A stretch of 64,000 bases of DNA from Streptomyces sp. NBC_00440 (GCF_036014215.1 NZ_CP107921.1:2613501-2677500), one strand, 5' to 3'. Shown: positions 49,542 through 60,209, counted from the stretch's first letter. Numbers and translations: made by a program. Notes: a model not told the origin generated them from the sequence alone.

Positions 49542-52500
49542 ATGCCCGAAGCTGGAAGCATCAAGGTCGGAAACGCCTGGATCAAGATCACTCCCGAGCT
49601 GGACCATTCTCAGCTGAAGGCACAGCTTGACCGCGCCGAAAAGGAAATCGCCGCGTTCAGCGGGAAGTCGGAAACGCTTGCACGGCAGAGCGCGAATCTT
49701 CGGGCCAAGCTCGAAGAGTACGTAACCGCACGCTACGGCGAAGAGGCCGCCAAACGTGTGAAGCTGGAACAGGCCGCCGCCGCAAAGCGGGGCGAGTACA
49801 ACAAGACCGAGACGGCCGGCCTCCTGAAGGCGTTCACGGCGGTCACGGAGGCGAGCGCTAAGGCTGAGCAGGCGAGGACCGCAGCCAAGGAGAGGGCGTC
49901 TCGTCAGCGCGAGCGGATTTCCCTCAACGCCCGGAACCTTGAAGTGCGTTACGGCAGTGAGGTGGCCACCGCGTACCGCAAGGACGTGGAAGCCATGATG
50001 AAGGAGAACAAGGGGCTTTCCCTTGTTCGCATCAACGAGGCCAAGCAGTGGTCCGCAGCAGAGATCACCGAACAGCGCAGCGTTGCTGCGGAAAACCTGC
50101 GGCAGACCGAGGCTCGTAAGGCCCAGGTCAAGACTCTGTCGGCTCTCGTCATCCGCCAGGCCCAGCTCGAAGCTACCGAGGCAGTCAAGGGCGCTCGTAC
50201 GGCGCAGGCTGCCTATACGTCTGCGTACGCCACCCGCAGGACTCAGATCCTCTCGGAGATGAACAACCTCAAGGCCGCGAGCATTGCAGCGGCCCAGGGA
50301 CAAGTTGCGGCGGCTCAAGCCGCCAAGAGGGCGGCTCAGCAGACGGTCAAGGCGAACGACGCAAGCGTCAGGTCTCTCCAGGACAACGCCAACAAGGTGG
50401 GAAAGTCCTGGACTAAGGCCACGTACAGCATGGGTCAGAAGATCAACTCTGTCGGCTCATCTGTGAGCGAGTTCGGCCGGAACGTCACCCGAAACATGGT
50501 TACGCCCCTGGCCGCAGCGGCTGCCGCCATGTCGTACCTCGGTGTCAAAGCCGCCGACTCAATCATGCAGTCCCAGAGTGCCCTTGAGAAGATGGGCGTT
50601 ACCTCTAAGGACGCCTCCAAGCAGATCAATGTTCTCAAGGACTACGGAACTCAGACACCGTACGCAGTGGAGGACATGTTCCAGTACGGCACGCTGTACA
50701 CGCGTGCCGCACAGTCTCATGGACTCAGTTCCAAGAAGTCGACTAAGCGTGCCACCGATCTTGTCATGTCGATTGGTGACCTAGCGGCTTACTCCGGAAT
50801 CACCGACCCCGAGATGGTAAAGCGTGCATACCAGGCCGTTGCCACCATCCAGGAGGCTGACCGTTCGAGCCTACGTAACGTGAAGTCGCTCGCTCAGAAT
50901 GCCGGTCTGACCGTTCAAGAACTCGCTAACCTTCTCGGCTTCAAGGACAGGGGCCTCACCAAAGACGAAATCGCCAAGACAGAGAAGATGAAGAAGGAGA
51001 AGGGCGCTAACTGGAAGTCGCCCACGAAGTCCACTGCCGCCTCTCAGATGATGGCGTGGATGCAGGATGCTATGAACACGGGCGGCGTCCCCGGTGAAAG
51101 CATCGTGGAAGCCATCCTTGGCAAGGGCAAGAAGATCGGTACCGGCACGGACGACGCACCGGCCAAGCGCCTGGGTACAGCTACAGTCTCCGCCCGCATG
51201 GCGAACATGTGGGAGCAGGCCAAGTACGGCTTGAGCGACATGTTCATCCAGCAGAATCCCAAGACCGGTGAGTACGAGTACGCCCGCGCCGGCACGGCCC
51301 TCATGGGCAAGCGGACCGCCGTCTACAAGAAGGACAAGGGCGGGGACTACAAGCTCGACAAGCAAGGCAACAAGGTCGTTGACCACTACGAGTACAAGGG
51401 CGGACTCCTCAACACGCTGTCCGGTCTCGGCTCAGACCTGAAGGGGCCCTCCGGCAAGCTCATCGCTGAGCTGTTCAAGGACCTAACTGTCCTGGGCGGG
51501 TGGGTGAAGACGGCCGTGGGGGTTCTCAAGGACAACCCTGGGATCACTGACACGGTCATCAAGATCGGCAAGTTCGCCGCCATGGTCGGCGTCGCCTCGA
51601 TCGCCCTCGGCGCTGTGATCAAGATGTTCGGCCTGCTGACCAAGGTCTTCTCACCGGTGGTCGGCTTGGCCCGAGGGCTCGGCAAGCTCGGGAAGGGCAC
51701 ATACAAGACCGTCTCCCAGGTGGTTAAGGCCGCTCGCGGATCCACTGAGGGCGACACCTTCAGGGAGCGGTACCAGAACGCCCGTACCGCGGCTAACGGC
51801 GGGGACAACCGAAGCCTGGGCCAGAGGGCCAGGGATCGCGTAACGGGCAACAACAGCCAGGTCGACGAGATCCAGGTTGACACTGACAAAGCCAAGCGGG
51901 CGATCAACGAGCTCGATACCGAGATCGAGGGCCTGCGCACCAAGATCAGGAACTTCCAGGGCGAGAACTTCAACGAGCTCGCTGACCACCTGTCCGGTGC
52001 GGATCACAGTGTCAGGTCCGCTGCGGAGAAGGCTGCCAAGGCTGTCCGTGAGGCTGACACTGCTACGAGCAACCTCAAGGGCCTCAAACTCCAGGCACTC
52101 GAAGGTCAGTTCAACCAGGTCACGGAGAAGACCAGCTCCCTCAGAAGCCAGGTCAAGAAGGCTGAATCCAGCGTCTCGGGCCTTAACGGCAAGGGGCTCG
52201 GGCACCTGGGCGCCGAGCTGTCCGAAACCAAGGGCAAGTCCAAGACACTGGACTCCGGCCTCAAGGCAGCAGCCAAGCAGGCCGGGAATCTCAACGACCG
52301 GTCGTTGAGCAAGCTCAAGGGACAGCTCAACCACGTCAAGGACGCTGCGGACGACGCACGCGGCAAGGTCGGCTCCGGCAAGTCCACCCTGGTCGGCCGA
52401 ATAGGTCAGCTCAATGAGATGAGCACGGGTTCGGTCGTCAAGCAGCTCAAGAACCTGAAGGATGCACTGGACGATGCTTCGGGTAAGGCCAAGACGCTGA

Positions 52501-55262
52501 ACTCGCGGCTGAACGACATCTCGAACCACTCGCCCGGCAGCGGCAGCGGCGGCAGCTCGAAGAAGAAAAAGAAGGCTCTCGGTGGTGTCCTTCCTGGCTA
52601 CACGCCCGGTCGGGACGTCCATGTCTTCTCCAGCCCTACGGCCGGCGAGCTCCACCTCTCCGGAGGTGAGTCGGTCATGCGGCCTGAGTGGACAGCCGCG
52701 ATGGGAGCCAATGAGGTAACCCGGCTCAACTACATCGCGCGCACTCAGGGCACTGGTGGTGTTCGCCAGGCTATGAAGTTCGCCGGAGGCGGGGTTCTCG
52801 GCAAGCTGGGCCTCGACCAGCTTGTTGACGCTTCGAAGACCTTCAACGTCGCCAGTGACGCCCGCGGGGCACTCGCCGCCATGACGATGGACAGCTCGTC
52901 CCGTGCCATCGGTGGAGATGTGCAGAAGGGGGTAGTAGGCGCCGGTACGGATGGCTCGCATTTCATCGGGTCGGACTTCGGCGAGAAGTTCAAGGGAATG
53001 TACGACTTCATGACACGGGATTCCTGGGACATCCTGAAGAAGCTCCCCATTCCTGACGGCTATTCCCAGCTCCTCGGAATGATTGGCGGCGTAATGTCAC
53101 CCATCACCGGTCAGTACTTCTGGGATGACGTCTGGAAGGGTAAGGGAAATATCCTCGAACGAGGTTCTGACTACGTCAGCGACCTCTTCTCACCGAAGAC
53201 TCTGAAGTCGGTTGTTTCAAACCTCTTCGGCGGCGTCTGGGACACGCTCAAGGGCCTGTGGCATGGCGCGACTGGCCTCCTGACTGACCCGGTCGGATTT
53301 GTCTCTGACGGGGTAAACGGTATCTGGGAACTCACAAAGTCCGAGTTCAACGGCGTAGTTGACATGGTGCAGTCTCTCCGAGAGGTCTGGGACTCGCCGC
53401 TGGACTACGCCTCCCAGGTGGCCAAGGACACCTACTCGACAGCGAAGGAGAATCTTCCCAACCTTGATGGCCTGTTCGACTTCAGCGGCAACGGTCTCTC
53501 GTCCAAGAAGCCGGATATCAAGGGCCTGGTAGAGAAGCAGGTCAGTGTTCCCGGCGTAGGCAATTCCGTGTCCCGCTGGACACCTCAGGTTCGGACCGCA
53601 CTGGCACAGCTCGGCCTGCCTGCTTCCGACTTGGCATTGGTGCTACAGCGCATCAAGGTCGAGTCCGGTGGTAACCCGACGGCGATCAACAACTGGGACT
53701 CGAACGCGAAATCAGGTTACCCGTCCCAGGGCCTCATGCAGACGATCCCTCAGACTTTCGCGGCGTACGCCGGACCGTACAAGTCACGGGGCATAACTGA
53801 TGCAATGGCGTCTATCTACGCCGGGCTCAACTACGCCGTTCACCGCTACGGATCTGGATGGCGAAAGGCCCTTTCGGGTACCAAGGGCTATGCCACTGGT
53901 ACCGACGGCGCCACTCAGGGTTGGGCGTGGGTCGGTGAAGAGGGCCCGGAACTGGTCAACTTCAGCGGCGGCGAAACCGTCCTGACGCACGGAGACAGCA
54001 TGTTGGCTGCGGCCAGCGTGAAGCGGGGCTACGCCTCGGGCACATCGAGCACCAGGACCACGGGCCTCGCGGCGGATGCCGAGAAGGGTGTTTCGACGCT
54101 CAACACCGCGGTGAACAAGCTGTACCAGATCATCACCAAGGCGTTCACCTCAAACCGCATTGGCTCTGGGACCGCGAACAGTCTGAACAAGTGGCTGGAC
54201 AAGCAGAACAAGTCACTTCAGAAGCTCGTGGCTGACCGCACTACTCTCGCGACCAAGCTCAAGGCCGCTAATACCAAGCTGGCAGATATCAAGGCCCAAG
54301 AGAGCGAAATGGCCACGTCCATCACGGACCAGGCCACACAGCAACGCTCCCTCACCTCCATCTTCAACACCGATGGAGTGTCTGTCACCTCGGCTATCTC
54401 CGGCCTCAAGGAACGCCTGGCTGCGATCAAGTCCTTCCAGACGAACATAGCCAAACTGAGCACGGCCGGGTTCTCGAAGGACATCATCGCGGAAATCGCC
54501 AACGCCGGCCCCGAGCAAGGCGGCGCCATGGCAAAGGAGTTGCTGAACGCCACCAAGTCTCAGGTCAAGGAGTTCAACGAAAATTATGCAGCGATCGGCA
54601 CCGCTTCGTCGTCCCTCGGAAAGTCCGTGGCCAGCACCTACTACGCCACCGGGAAGAAGGCCGCTCAAGCTCTCGTTGATGGCCTGACAGCCGACGACAA
54701 GAAGCTCAAAAAGGGCATCGAGAAGTTGGCTTCCATAATCGAGAAGACGCTCAAGAGCAAGCTGAAGATCAGCTCCAAGACGCCGGTTGATTCCTCCTTG
54801 GCGAGTCTCCTGACCTGGCTTACCGGCCAGGGCCAGGCGGTCAAGGGCGGAGGAAGCACCTCGAAGAAGAAGACGACTAAGACCACCACATCCTATTCGA
54901 CGGATTCTAAGGGGCGAAAGGTCACGACGGTCACCACGACCACGACTGACCCAGCTAAGGGAACTACCACCGCGGTCACTAAGCGGACCGTCGGCGGTAA
55001 GACCACCACCTCTACTCGTACGAGCAAGATCAAGGGCTACGCGACCGGTACAAGGTCCGCCGCTACCGGTATCGCGCTCGTTGGCGAAAAGGGCCCAGAG
55101 CTGATCAATTTCAAGGGTGGAGAACGCGTCTACAACGACCAGGAAACAGCCGCCATGATGGGACCCCGATACGAGATACACATCCACGAGGCCAAGTCCG
55201 AGGACACTACTCAGTCCGTCCTCAGGGCGTTGAAGTACGCGGAAACCATGGCTGCCCTCTGA
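49542..55262 (+). CDS. Tape measure protein with lytic transglycosylase domain
   Basis: 1906 residues. Residues about 20-280 are helical and Ala/Lys/Glu-rich. The middle includes AAAAMSYLGVKAADSIMQSQS, typical of tape measures, and hydrophobic segments near residue 690. Residues about 1345-1440 form an SLT/lysozyme-like domain: LPASDLALVLQRIKVESGGN with the catalytic Glu, then QGLMQTIPQTFAAYA and YAGLNYAVHRYGSGW. The motif GYATGT...VGE(E/K)GPEL(V/I)NF.GGE.V occurs twice (near residues 1447 and 1835). It fixes tail length; about 0.15 nm per residue suggests roughly 280 nm. GGGGGG lies upstream of ATG 49542. Confidence 0.92.
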   Translation: MPEAGSIKVGNAWIKITPELDHSQLKAQLDRAEKEIAAFSGKSETLARQSANLRAKLEEYVTARYGEEAAKRVKLEQAAAAKRGEYNKTETAGLLKAFTAVTEASAKAEQARTAAKERASRQRERISLNARNLEVRYGSEVATAYRKDVEAMMKENKGLSLVRINEAKQWSAAEITEQRSVAAENLRQTEARKAQVKTLSALVIRQAQLEATEAVKGARTAQAAYTSAYATRRTQILSEMNNLKAASIAAAQGQVAAAQAAKRAAQQTVKANDASVRSLQDNANKVGKSWTKATYSMGQKINSVGSSVSEFGRNVTRNMVTPLAAAAAAMSYLGVKAADSIMQSQSALEKMGVTSKDASKQINVLKDYGTQTPYAVEDMFQYGTLYTRAAQSHGLSSKKSTKRATDLVMSIGDLAAYSGITDPEMVKRAYQAVATIQEADRSSLRNVKSLAQNAGLTVQELANLLGFKDRGLTKDEIAKTEKMKKEKGANWKSPTKSTAASQMMAWMQDAMNTGGVPGESIVEAILGKGKKIGTGTDDAPAKRLGTATVSARMANMWEQAKYGLSDMFIQQNPKTGEYEYARAGTALMGKRTAVYKKDKGGDYKLDKQGNKVVDHYEYKGGLLNTLSGLGSDLKGPSGKLIAELFKDLTVLGGWVKTAVGVLKDNPGITDTVIKIGKFAAMVGVASIALGAVIKMFGLLTKVFSPVVGLARGLGKLGKGTYKTVSQVVKAARGSTEGDTFRERYQNARTAANGGDNRSLGQRARDRVTGNNSQVDEIQVDTDKAKRAINELDTEIEGLRTKIRNFQGENFNELADHLSGADHSVRSAAEKAAKAVREADTATSNLKGLKLQALEGQFNQVTEKTSSLRSQVKKAESSVSGLNGKGLGHLGAELSETKGKSKTLDSGLKAAAKQAGNLNDRSLSKLKGQLNHVKDAADDARGKVGSGKSTLVGRIGQLNEMSTGSVVKQLKNLKDALDDASGKAKTLNSRLNDISNHSPGSGSGGSSKKKKKALGGVLPGYTPGRDVHVFSSPTAGELHLSGGESVMRPEWTAAMGANEVTRLNYIARTQGTGGVRQAMKFAGGGVLGKLGLDQLVDASKTFNVASDARGALAAMTMDSSSRAIGGDVQKGVVGAGTDGSHFIGSDFGEKFKGMYDFMTRDSWDILKKLPIPDGYSQLLGMIGGVMSPITGQYFWDDVWKGKGNILERGSDYVSDLFSPKTLKSVVSNLFGGVWDTLKGLWHGATGLLTDPVGFVSDGVNGIWELTKSEFNGVVDMVQSLREVWDSPLDYASQVAKDTYSTAKENLPNLDGLFDFSGNGLSSKKPDIKGLVEKQVSVPGVGNSVSRWTPQVRTALAQLGLPASDLALVLQRIKVESGGNPTAINNWDSNAKSGYPSQGLMQTIPQTFAAYAGPYKSRGITDAMASIYAGLNYAVHRYGSGWRKALSGTKGYATGTDGATQGWAWVGEEGPELVNFSGGETVLTHGDSMLAAASVKRGYASGTSSTRTTGLAADAEKGVSTLNTAVNKLYQIITKAFTSNRIGSGTANSLNKWLDKQNKSLQKLVADRTTLATKLKAANTKLADIKAQESEMATSITDQATQQRSLTSIFNTDGVSVTSAISGLKERLAAIKSFQTNIAKLSTAGFSKDIIAEIANAGPEQGGAMAKELLNATKSQVKEFNENYAAIGTASSSLGKSVASTYYATGKKAAQALVDGLTADDKKLKKGIEKLASIIEKTLKSKLKISSKTPVDSSLASLLTWLTGQGQAVKGGGSTSKKKTTKTTTSYSTDSKGRKVTTVTTTTTDPAKGTTTAVTKRTVGGKTTTSTRTSKIKGYATGTRSAATGIALVGEKGPELINFKGGERVYNDQETAAMMGPRYEIHIHEAKSEDTTQSVLRALKYAETMAAL

Positions 55263-55292
55263 CGCTAGGAGCGCTAATTGAAGGAGTGTTAA

Positions 55293-56279
55293 ATGCCGAT
55301 CGCCTCACGCTCGATAACCCAGGAGGACTCTCTAACCTCCAAGGTCGACTACCCAGTCCCTGAGCGATGGCAGCGCACTTACGTGTCAATAAGAGGCAGG
55401 AACGGTGAGGGGGAGGAAATCCCCCTCACCGGCATCCAGTCTCGTGCGTGGCCTGCCATGGTTCTCCAGCCCGGAGCTACCGGACTGGATCTGCCCCCGT
55501 ACACGGTCTACATGGACGATTCACCGAACCTCGACGGCTCTATCGTTCGCGGATCCAGGGCAGTGGCCCGGCAGGTCCTGCTGCCCCTCTTCGTCTACGG
55601 GATCGACCGCAAGACCCTGAGACAGTTCAAGGCGAAGCTGGCCCAAGCCCTGAACCCGAAGCTGGGCTACGCCGTCCTGACCTTCATCGAACAGGACGGG
55701 GAGCCTCGGCGGCTGAAGTGCTACTACATCGGAGGTATGGAGGGCAACGAGGCCGTAGGTACGGCGGGCTTCACATGGACTTCCTACGGGATCCAACTCA
55801 CAGCCGCAGACCCGTATTTCTACGGGGACACAGCGGTTGCCGCCAACTGGTCTTTCGGCACAGATCAGCCGTTCCTCGGCGATCCGTTCCTCCCTCTGAC
55901 CCTCTCCATGGGCACCACCTCTCAAGGGGCACTCACCATCAACAACCCCGGAGACATTGAAGCCTGGCCCGTATGGGAAATCACAGGGCCTCTCAAACGG
56001 TTCCGGTTCACCGGCCCGGACGGTACGAGCTTCGGTATCCCTGACCAACCGGCCGGCATGGATGCCCTCGCAGCGGGCCGGATCCTGACGGTTGATTGCC
56101 GCCCCGGATACAAGACACTGTCGGATGACAAGGGGAAGATTTATTTCCCTCTGCTGTCTGCCAATCCCTCGCTCTGGTCGGTACCTCCCGGCACCTCGAC
56201 CGCACAAGCCGATCTCCTCGCCGGCAGCGCTCCAGCCGCGGTGAAGATGACACTCTATCCACGATATTCAACCTACTGA
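55293..56279 (+). CDS. Distal tail protein (Dit, siphovirus tail family)
   Basis: 328 residues. The N-terminal domain with RGSRAVARQVLLPLFVYGI and RQFKAKLAQALNPKLGYAVL and the C-terminal DPYFYGD-containing domain fit the Siphovirus_tail/Dit family. It forms the hub ring at the tail tip. ATG 55293. Confidence 0.82.
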   Translation: MPIASRSITQEDSLTSKVDYPVPERWQRTYVSIRGRNGEGEEIPLTGIQSRAWPAMVLQPGATGLDLPPYTVYMDDSPNLDGSIVRGSRAVARQVLLPLFVYGIDRKTLRQFKAKLAQALNPKLGYAVLTFIEQDGEPRRLKCYYIGGMEGNEAVGTAGFTWTSYGIQLTAADPYFYGDTAVAANWSFGTDQPFLGDPFLPLTLSMGTTSQGALTINNPGDIEAWPVWEITGPLKRFRFTGPDGTSFGIPDQPAGMDALAAGRILTVDCRPGYKTLSDDKGKIYFPLLSANPSLWSVPPGTSTAQADLLAGSAPAAVKMTLYPRYSTY

Positions 56280-56291
56280 CATGAGGTGCAC

Positions 56292-57524
56292 ATGGGATAC
56301 CAGGTGGAGGTGCGCGACGCTGCACTGAACCGAATAGGAATGATTGATACATGGATCTCGATGGACCTTGTGGTTCGGTACTGCCAGCAAGGCACGTGGC
56401 AAATGCTCGTCGCCGCGGGAACCCCCCAGGCTGACCTTCTCCAGAAGGGTGGCGGCGTCGCCATCTATCAGGATGGCGTCGATCTGCCCATCCTTACTGG
56501 GCAGATCGAGAGCTTCCAGCACTACTGGACGAGTGCTCAGCACACGTCCCTTGGTTCGCTGTACTTCGGGGGCAAATGTGACAACAAGCTCGCTTACAAC
56601 CGCCTGGCGTTCCCTGACCCCACAAAGGAAGCTACCCAGCAGTGGCAGGCCGACGACAACGGCCGAGCCGTTTCCGGCCCCGCAGGTCACCTCGTCTGGG
56701 ACGAGCTCAACAAAGCACTGGGCGCCGGCGCTCTGGCCAGCCGCCGAGCGGCCGGGGTCATCCTCGGGGCCGATTCCTCACTCGGCAAAGCGGTCTCTGA
56801 CAACCTCCAGTGGGACGTCATCGGCACAAAGCTCGAATCGTGGATCGACACCACGACGACCGGTTACCGGTTCCTGTACGACCCCAACACGAAGAGGATC
56901 AACCTGAACCTCTTCGCTCCTCGGGACCGGTCCACCGCGGTCAGGTTCAGCAAGGACCTTGGAAACCTCCGAGAGTTCACCTGGTCCTTGACGGCTCCGA
57001 CCGTCACACGGGTCATTGTGGCCTGCCAGGGAACTGGTAAGGGCCGATACCTGTACCAGCAGATCGACAGTGAGAGCGAGGCGGAGTGGGGCCTTCAGAT
57101 CGAGGCATTTCTTGATCGCCGGGACCTACCTCTCAAGGCTGACCCGACGACGGGGCTCCCGATCAAGGCTGATCTCTCGGTGACTGACGAGCAGTTCACC
57201 ACTGCCAAACAGGCTGTTTTGGACGCTGCCACGGAGGCCCTTAATACGGGCGCCAAGCAGGGAAACTTCCAGATTTACCCCGTCGATACCGAACAGATTC
57301 AGTTCGGGCGGGATTACTTCGTCGGAGACATCGTCACAATATCAATTGACGGAGTCGAGTACACAGACATCGTCCGCGAGGTCTCCATCACCGTGGACCA
57401 GGGCGGGGACACAGAGAGCATCACTCCGACCATCGGTGAACAGGGATCAGGCAATCCGCTCAATCTTTACAAGACTGTTTTCGACATGCGCGAGAAGCTG
57501 CGCAAACTAGAGGCGAGGATGTGA
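56292..57524 (+). CDS. Minor tail protein, ReqiPepy6 Gp37-like (tail hub)
   Basis: 410 residues. It begins GYQVEVRDAALNRIGMIDTW, has LYFGGKCDNKLAYNRL and ends in a helix LYKTVFDMREKLRKLEARM, as in siphovirus Gp37-like hub proteins. ATG 56292 has GAGG four bases upstream; GTG 56286 is an alternative. Confidence 0.78.
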   Translation: MGYQVEVRDAALNRIGMIDTWISMDLVVRYCQQGTWQMLVAAGTPQADLLQKGGGVAIYQDGVDLPILTGQIESFQHYWTSAQHTSLGSLYFGGKCDNKLAYNRLAFPDPTKEATQQWQADDNGRAVSGPAGHLVWDELNKALGAGALASRRAAGVILGADSSLGKAVSDNLQWDVIGTKLESWIDTTTTGYRFLYDPNTKRINLNLFAPRDRSTAVRFSKDLGNLREFTWSLTAPTVTRVIVACQGTGKGRYLYQQIDSESEAEWGLQIEAFLDRRDLPLKADPTTGLPIKADLSVTDEQFTTAKQAVLDAATEALNTGAKQGNFQIYPVDTEQIQFGRDYFVGDIVTISIDGVEYTDIVREVSITVDQGGDTESITPTIGEQGSGNPLNLYKTVFDMREKLRKLEARM

Positions 57525-57527
57525 CGT

Positions 57528-58616
57528 ATGGCTGAAATCTCTTACCCCTTCCCTGCGGATAATGCGACTACGGGCGCCGCGAAAGCTGTCTCGGTAGCCC
57601 AGTGGCAATCGATGGCCCACCTATGGGGAGGGGATAAGGTTGATTTCCGGTTGACGGCCGCCACCTATTCGTCGGTTACTCTGCCTTTCACTCCGAAGAT
57701 CCTCAGCGTTACCTCTGTTCAGATTGGTCCTGGCAAAGCCTGGGTCGGGGGTTTCTACTACGAGCTAACCGCTAACCAGAACGTTGCCATTTCAGCTAAC
57801 TCGGCCAGTACGGACCGCATTGACCTCATTGTGTTGCGTGCTGACATGGCGAAGCCTTCGGTGAACCTTGCGGTTCGGAAGGGCGTCAACGCAGCCACAC
57901 CAGTCGAGCCCAAGCCTGTTCGGCAGGCTGGTGGCATGTGGGAACTTCCCCTCTACGCCATTACCGTCCCCGCCAACGGGGGGACCATCGGCTACTCGTC
58001 TCGGGCACCATATGACATGCCCGCCGCCGTCAGCTTTCCGTGGAATGCCGCCCTTTCCGTAGACCAGCTACCGGCCGGGACTTTCGGCTACGACCTGGAC
58101 AGCAACAATGACGGCCTACAGCACGAGTATTTCAATGGTGCCGATGGGACCATGATTACTCGAACTCTCGGAGTCTCCCGCAGTTACACACCTGCACTGA
58201 TCAACGGGGCCGTCCCCGCCATTGAGCTACCGAACATTGTGAGAACGGGCCACTGGAAATGGATTGCGCCCAACACGGTCTGGTTCTCCGCGCAGATCAA
58301 GAACAACCTGCTTCACGACGTGTCGGCGGTTAGTGGTGCATGGTACCTGGGGGTGTCCCTCCCTTCGCCCGCTAAGGGCGTCATCGGGCAGGTATTCCAC
58401 GGAATTTTGGACAACAACACTTCAGCAATGCCGAACACTTCCTACCCAAACCTGACATCTCTGACTGGATGGATCATGCAGGGAGGGGACACATCGACCG
58501 TTGCCCTCATGTCGGCTAATACCAATAACCTCAAAAACGGCCTGGACGGGCATCAGATTCTTCCCGCACGGGCCAGCATCACAATCTCTGGCGTGTACGA
58601 GGCCACACAACTCTAA
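57528..58616 (+). CDS. Baseplate or receptor-binding tail protein
   Basis: 362 residues. The N-terminal 150 residues (YPFPADNATTGAAKAVSVAQW ... STDRIDLIVLRADMAKPSV) are typical of upper baseplate proteins of actinophages. The C-terminal part, rich in Asn, Ser and Thr beta strands, is likely the host-contact region. Exact role not known. Confidence 0.65.
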   Translation: MAEISYPFPADNATTGAAKAVSVAQWQSMAHLWGGDKVDFRLTAATYSSVTLPFTPKILSVTSVQIGPGKAWVGGFYYELTANQNVAISANSASTDRIDLIVLRADMAKPSVNLAVRKGVNAATPVEPKPVRQAGGMWELPLYAITVPANGGTIGYSSRAPYDMPAAVSFPWNAALSVDQLPAGTFGYDLDSNNDGLQHEYFNGADGTMITRTLGVSRSYTPALINGAVPAIELPNIVRTGHWKWIAPNTVWFSAQIKNNLLHDVSAVSGAWYLGVSLPSPAKGVIGQVFHGILDNNTSAMPNTSYPNLTSLTGWIMQGGDTSTVALMSANTNNLKNGLDGHQILPARASITISGVYEATQL

Positions 58617-58625
58617 GGAGCCGCT

Positions 58626-60179
58626 ATGACACGTAATCTATTCGGCGGCACGGCAGCTGATGTGGCTGAGGACATCTCAGGTGCCCGCATACCCGGAGCC
58701 GTAGGAACGGTCTGGGACGGACCCTCGGCAGGGGCCGCCCCCCTGACAGATCTGATGGACGAGAGCGGGGCACCCATCGTGTCCCTCACGGCCACCAGTA
58801 ATGGGATGCTCCCCCCGTTCTACGGGCCGGAGGGCGGCCCCGGACGGGTCTACGTCGATTTTGGCGCCGGTCGGGTAGCCCTGCTGGCAACGGACATCGG
58901 TGACCGCCTCACCGCGCACGTGGCCGCCTTCGACCCCCACGGGGACAGGGCAGCTGCACAGGGAAATCTGGAGTCTCGTCTTGGCGCTCCCGGTGGCATC
59001 GCGACCTTGGACTCCAAGGGGAAGGTCACCCGAAGCCAACTGAGTCTCTGTCCGGTTGGCGGTTACGTCCCTGAAGGCTGGGGCCAGTACTGGCGGGCCA
59101 AGCGGGACGCAGCACCTTTCGCCGGCAACAAGGCCCGCGTTGCCTTCGTGGGGGACAGCGTCACATTCGGGTATTACGTCAGCGACCTAGCCAATACTTC
59201 ATGGGCAGGGCGCGTGCGGACAGCACTTCAGGCCAAGTACGGCGATGGCGGGTCCGGGATGTTCACTGCTTCCCGCTCTGCCACCATCATCACTGGCAAG
59301 CCTGAGGCGACAACTGCATGGGCGGCCAACAATTCCATTATGACCCAGACCGGCACATGGAGTCGCGGAGCTACGTTCCACGGGCCTGGCATTTCCCACA
59401 TCTACGCGAATTCTGCTGCTTCGGCTTCACTGAGAGTCCGCGGTACCTCTCTAAAGATTTACACGCTGGCAGGCACTGCTACGAACGCCGCATACACCTA
59501 CAAGGTGGATGCGGGGCCAGTGGTTACCGTTCCTGCAAGTGCGGCCACTTCTCCCACGGTTGAAAGCCTTGAGGTTACTGGCCTCGCTGAAGGAGACCAC
59601 ACTGTCACCGTGGCATGGAATGGAACTGCCTCAACACAGAGGTTCTGCCTCATCGGCGTAGGAGCCGAGAACAGTACTGGCATTGTGGTGGACAACCTCG
59701 GCCGCTCCGGGGCCCGGACGGACCATTTCACGGATACTACGGCCAGCAACGTTGTTTGGAACGGCGGTACCAGCTATCCGGCTGATCTGGTGATTTACTC
59801 GCTGGGCCTGAATGACGCGGACCAGGGCGTGACTCCCGATGCTTGGACTACGAATGTTACTAAGCACTTGCAGGCCATTAAGGCTGTCAACCTGGGGAAG
59901 ACCGACATCCTGATAGTTCTCCAGCACCAGGGAAACTTCGCACAGACGACTCAGTACTACTCCGAGTATTCCCGGAGGGCTCACGGTATGGCGGAGACCT
60001 ACGGTGCGGCCCTTGTGAACCTGTGGCCTCTCGGTCGCAACAGTTACGCCTTTCAGGCCGCTGGGGGCTATTGGGGCAACTCGGCAAATCCTGGCACTAG
60101 CGGTACCGATGTCGTTCACTTGTCCGACGCAGGCGCTCAGTTCATCGCAGACACCATTACTCCCCTTCTGGCGGACTAA
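58626..60179 (+). CDS. Tail protein with SGNH/GDSL esterase domain
   Basis: 517 residues. Residues 1-150 form an attachment domain with a collagen-like or spike-like linker. Residues about 165-515 are an SGNH hydrolase: FVGDSVTFGYYV (catalytic Ser), IYSLGLND (block III Asn) and DVVHLSDAGAQF (Asp-x-x-His). A beta-sandwich insertion (about 265-345) lies inside it. It probably de-esterifies or deacetylates a cell-surface polymer during adsorption. ATG 58626 follows AAGGAG. Confidence 0.82.
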   Translation: MTRNLFGGTAADVAEDISGARIPGAVGTVWDGPSAGAAPLTDLMDESGAPIVSLTATSNGMLPPFYGPEGGPGRVYVDFGAGRVALLATDIGDRLTAHVAAFDPHGDRAAAQGNLESRLGAPGGIATLDSKGKVTRSQLSLCPVGGYVPEGWGQYWRAKRDAAPFAGNKARVAFVGDSVTFGYYVSDLANTSWAGRVRTALQAKYGDGGSGMFTASRSATIITGKPEATTAWAANNSIMTQTGTWSRGATFHGPGISHIYANSAASASLRVRGTSLKIYTLAGTATNAAYTYKVDAGPVVTVPASAATSPTVESLEVTGLAEGDHTVTVAWNGTASTQRFCLIGVGAENSTGIVVDNLGRSGARTDHFTDTTASNVVWNGGTSYPADLVIYSLGLNDADQGVTPDAWTTNVTKHLQAIKAVNLGKTDILIVLQHQGNFAQTTQYYSEYSRRAHGMAETYGAALVNLWPLGRNSYAFQAAGGYWGNSANPGTSGTDVVHLSDAGAQFIADTITPLLAD

Positions 60180-60209
60180 CCCCGGAGAGGTCGCAGAGAG
60201 GGGCCCTTA

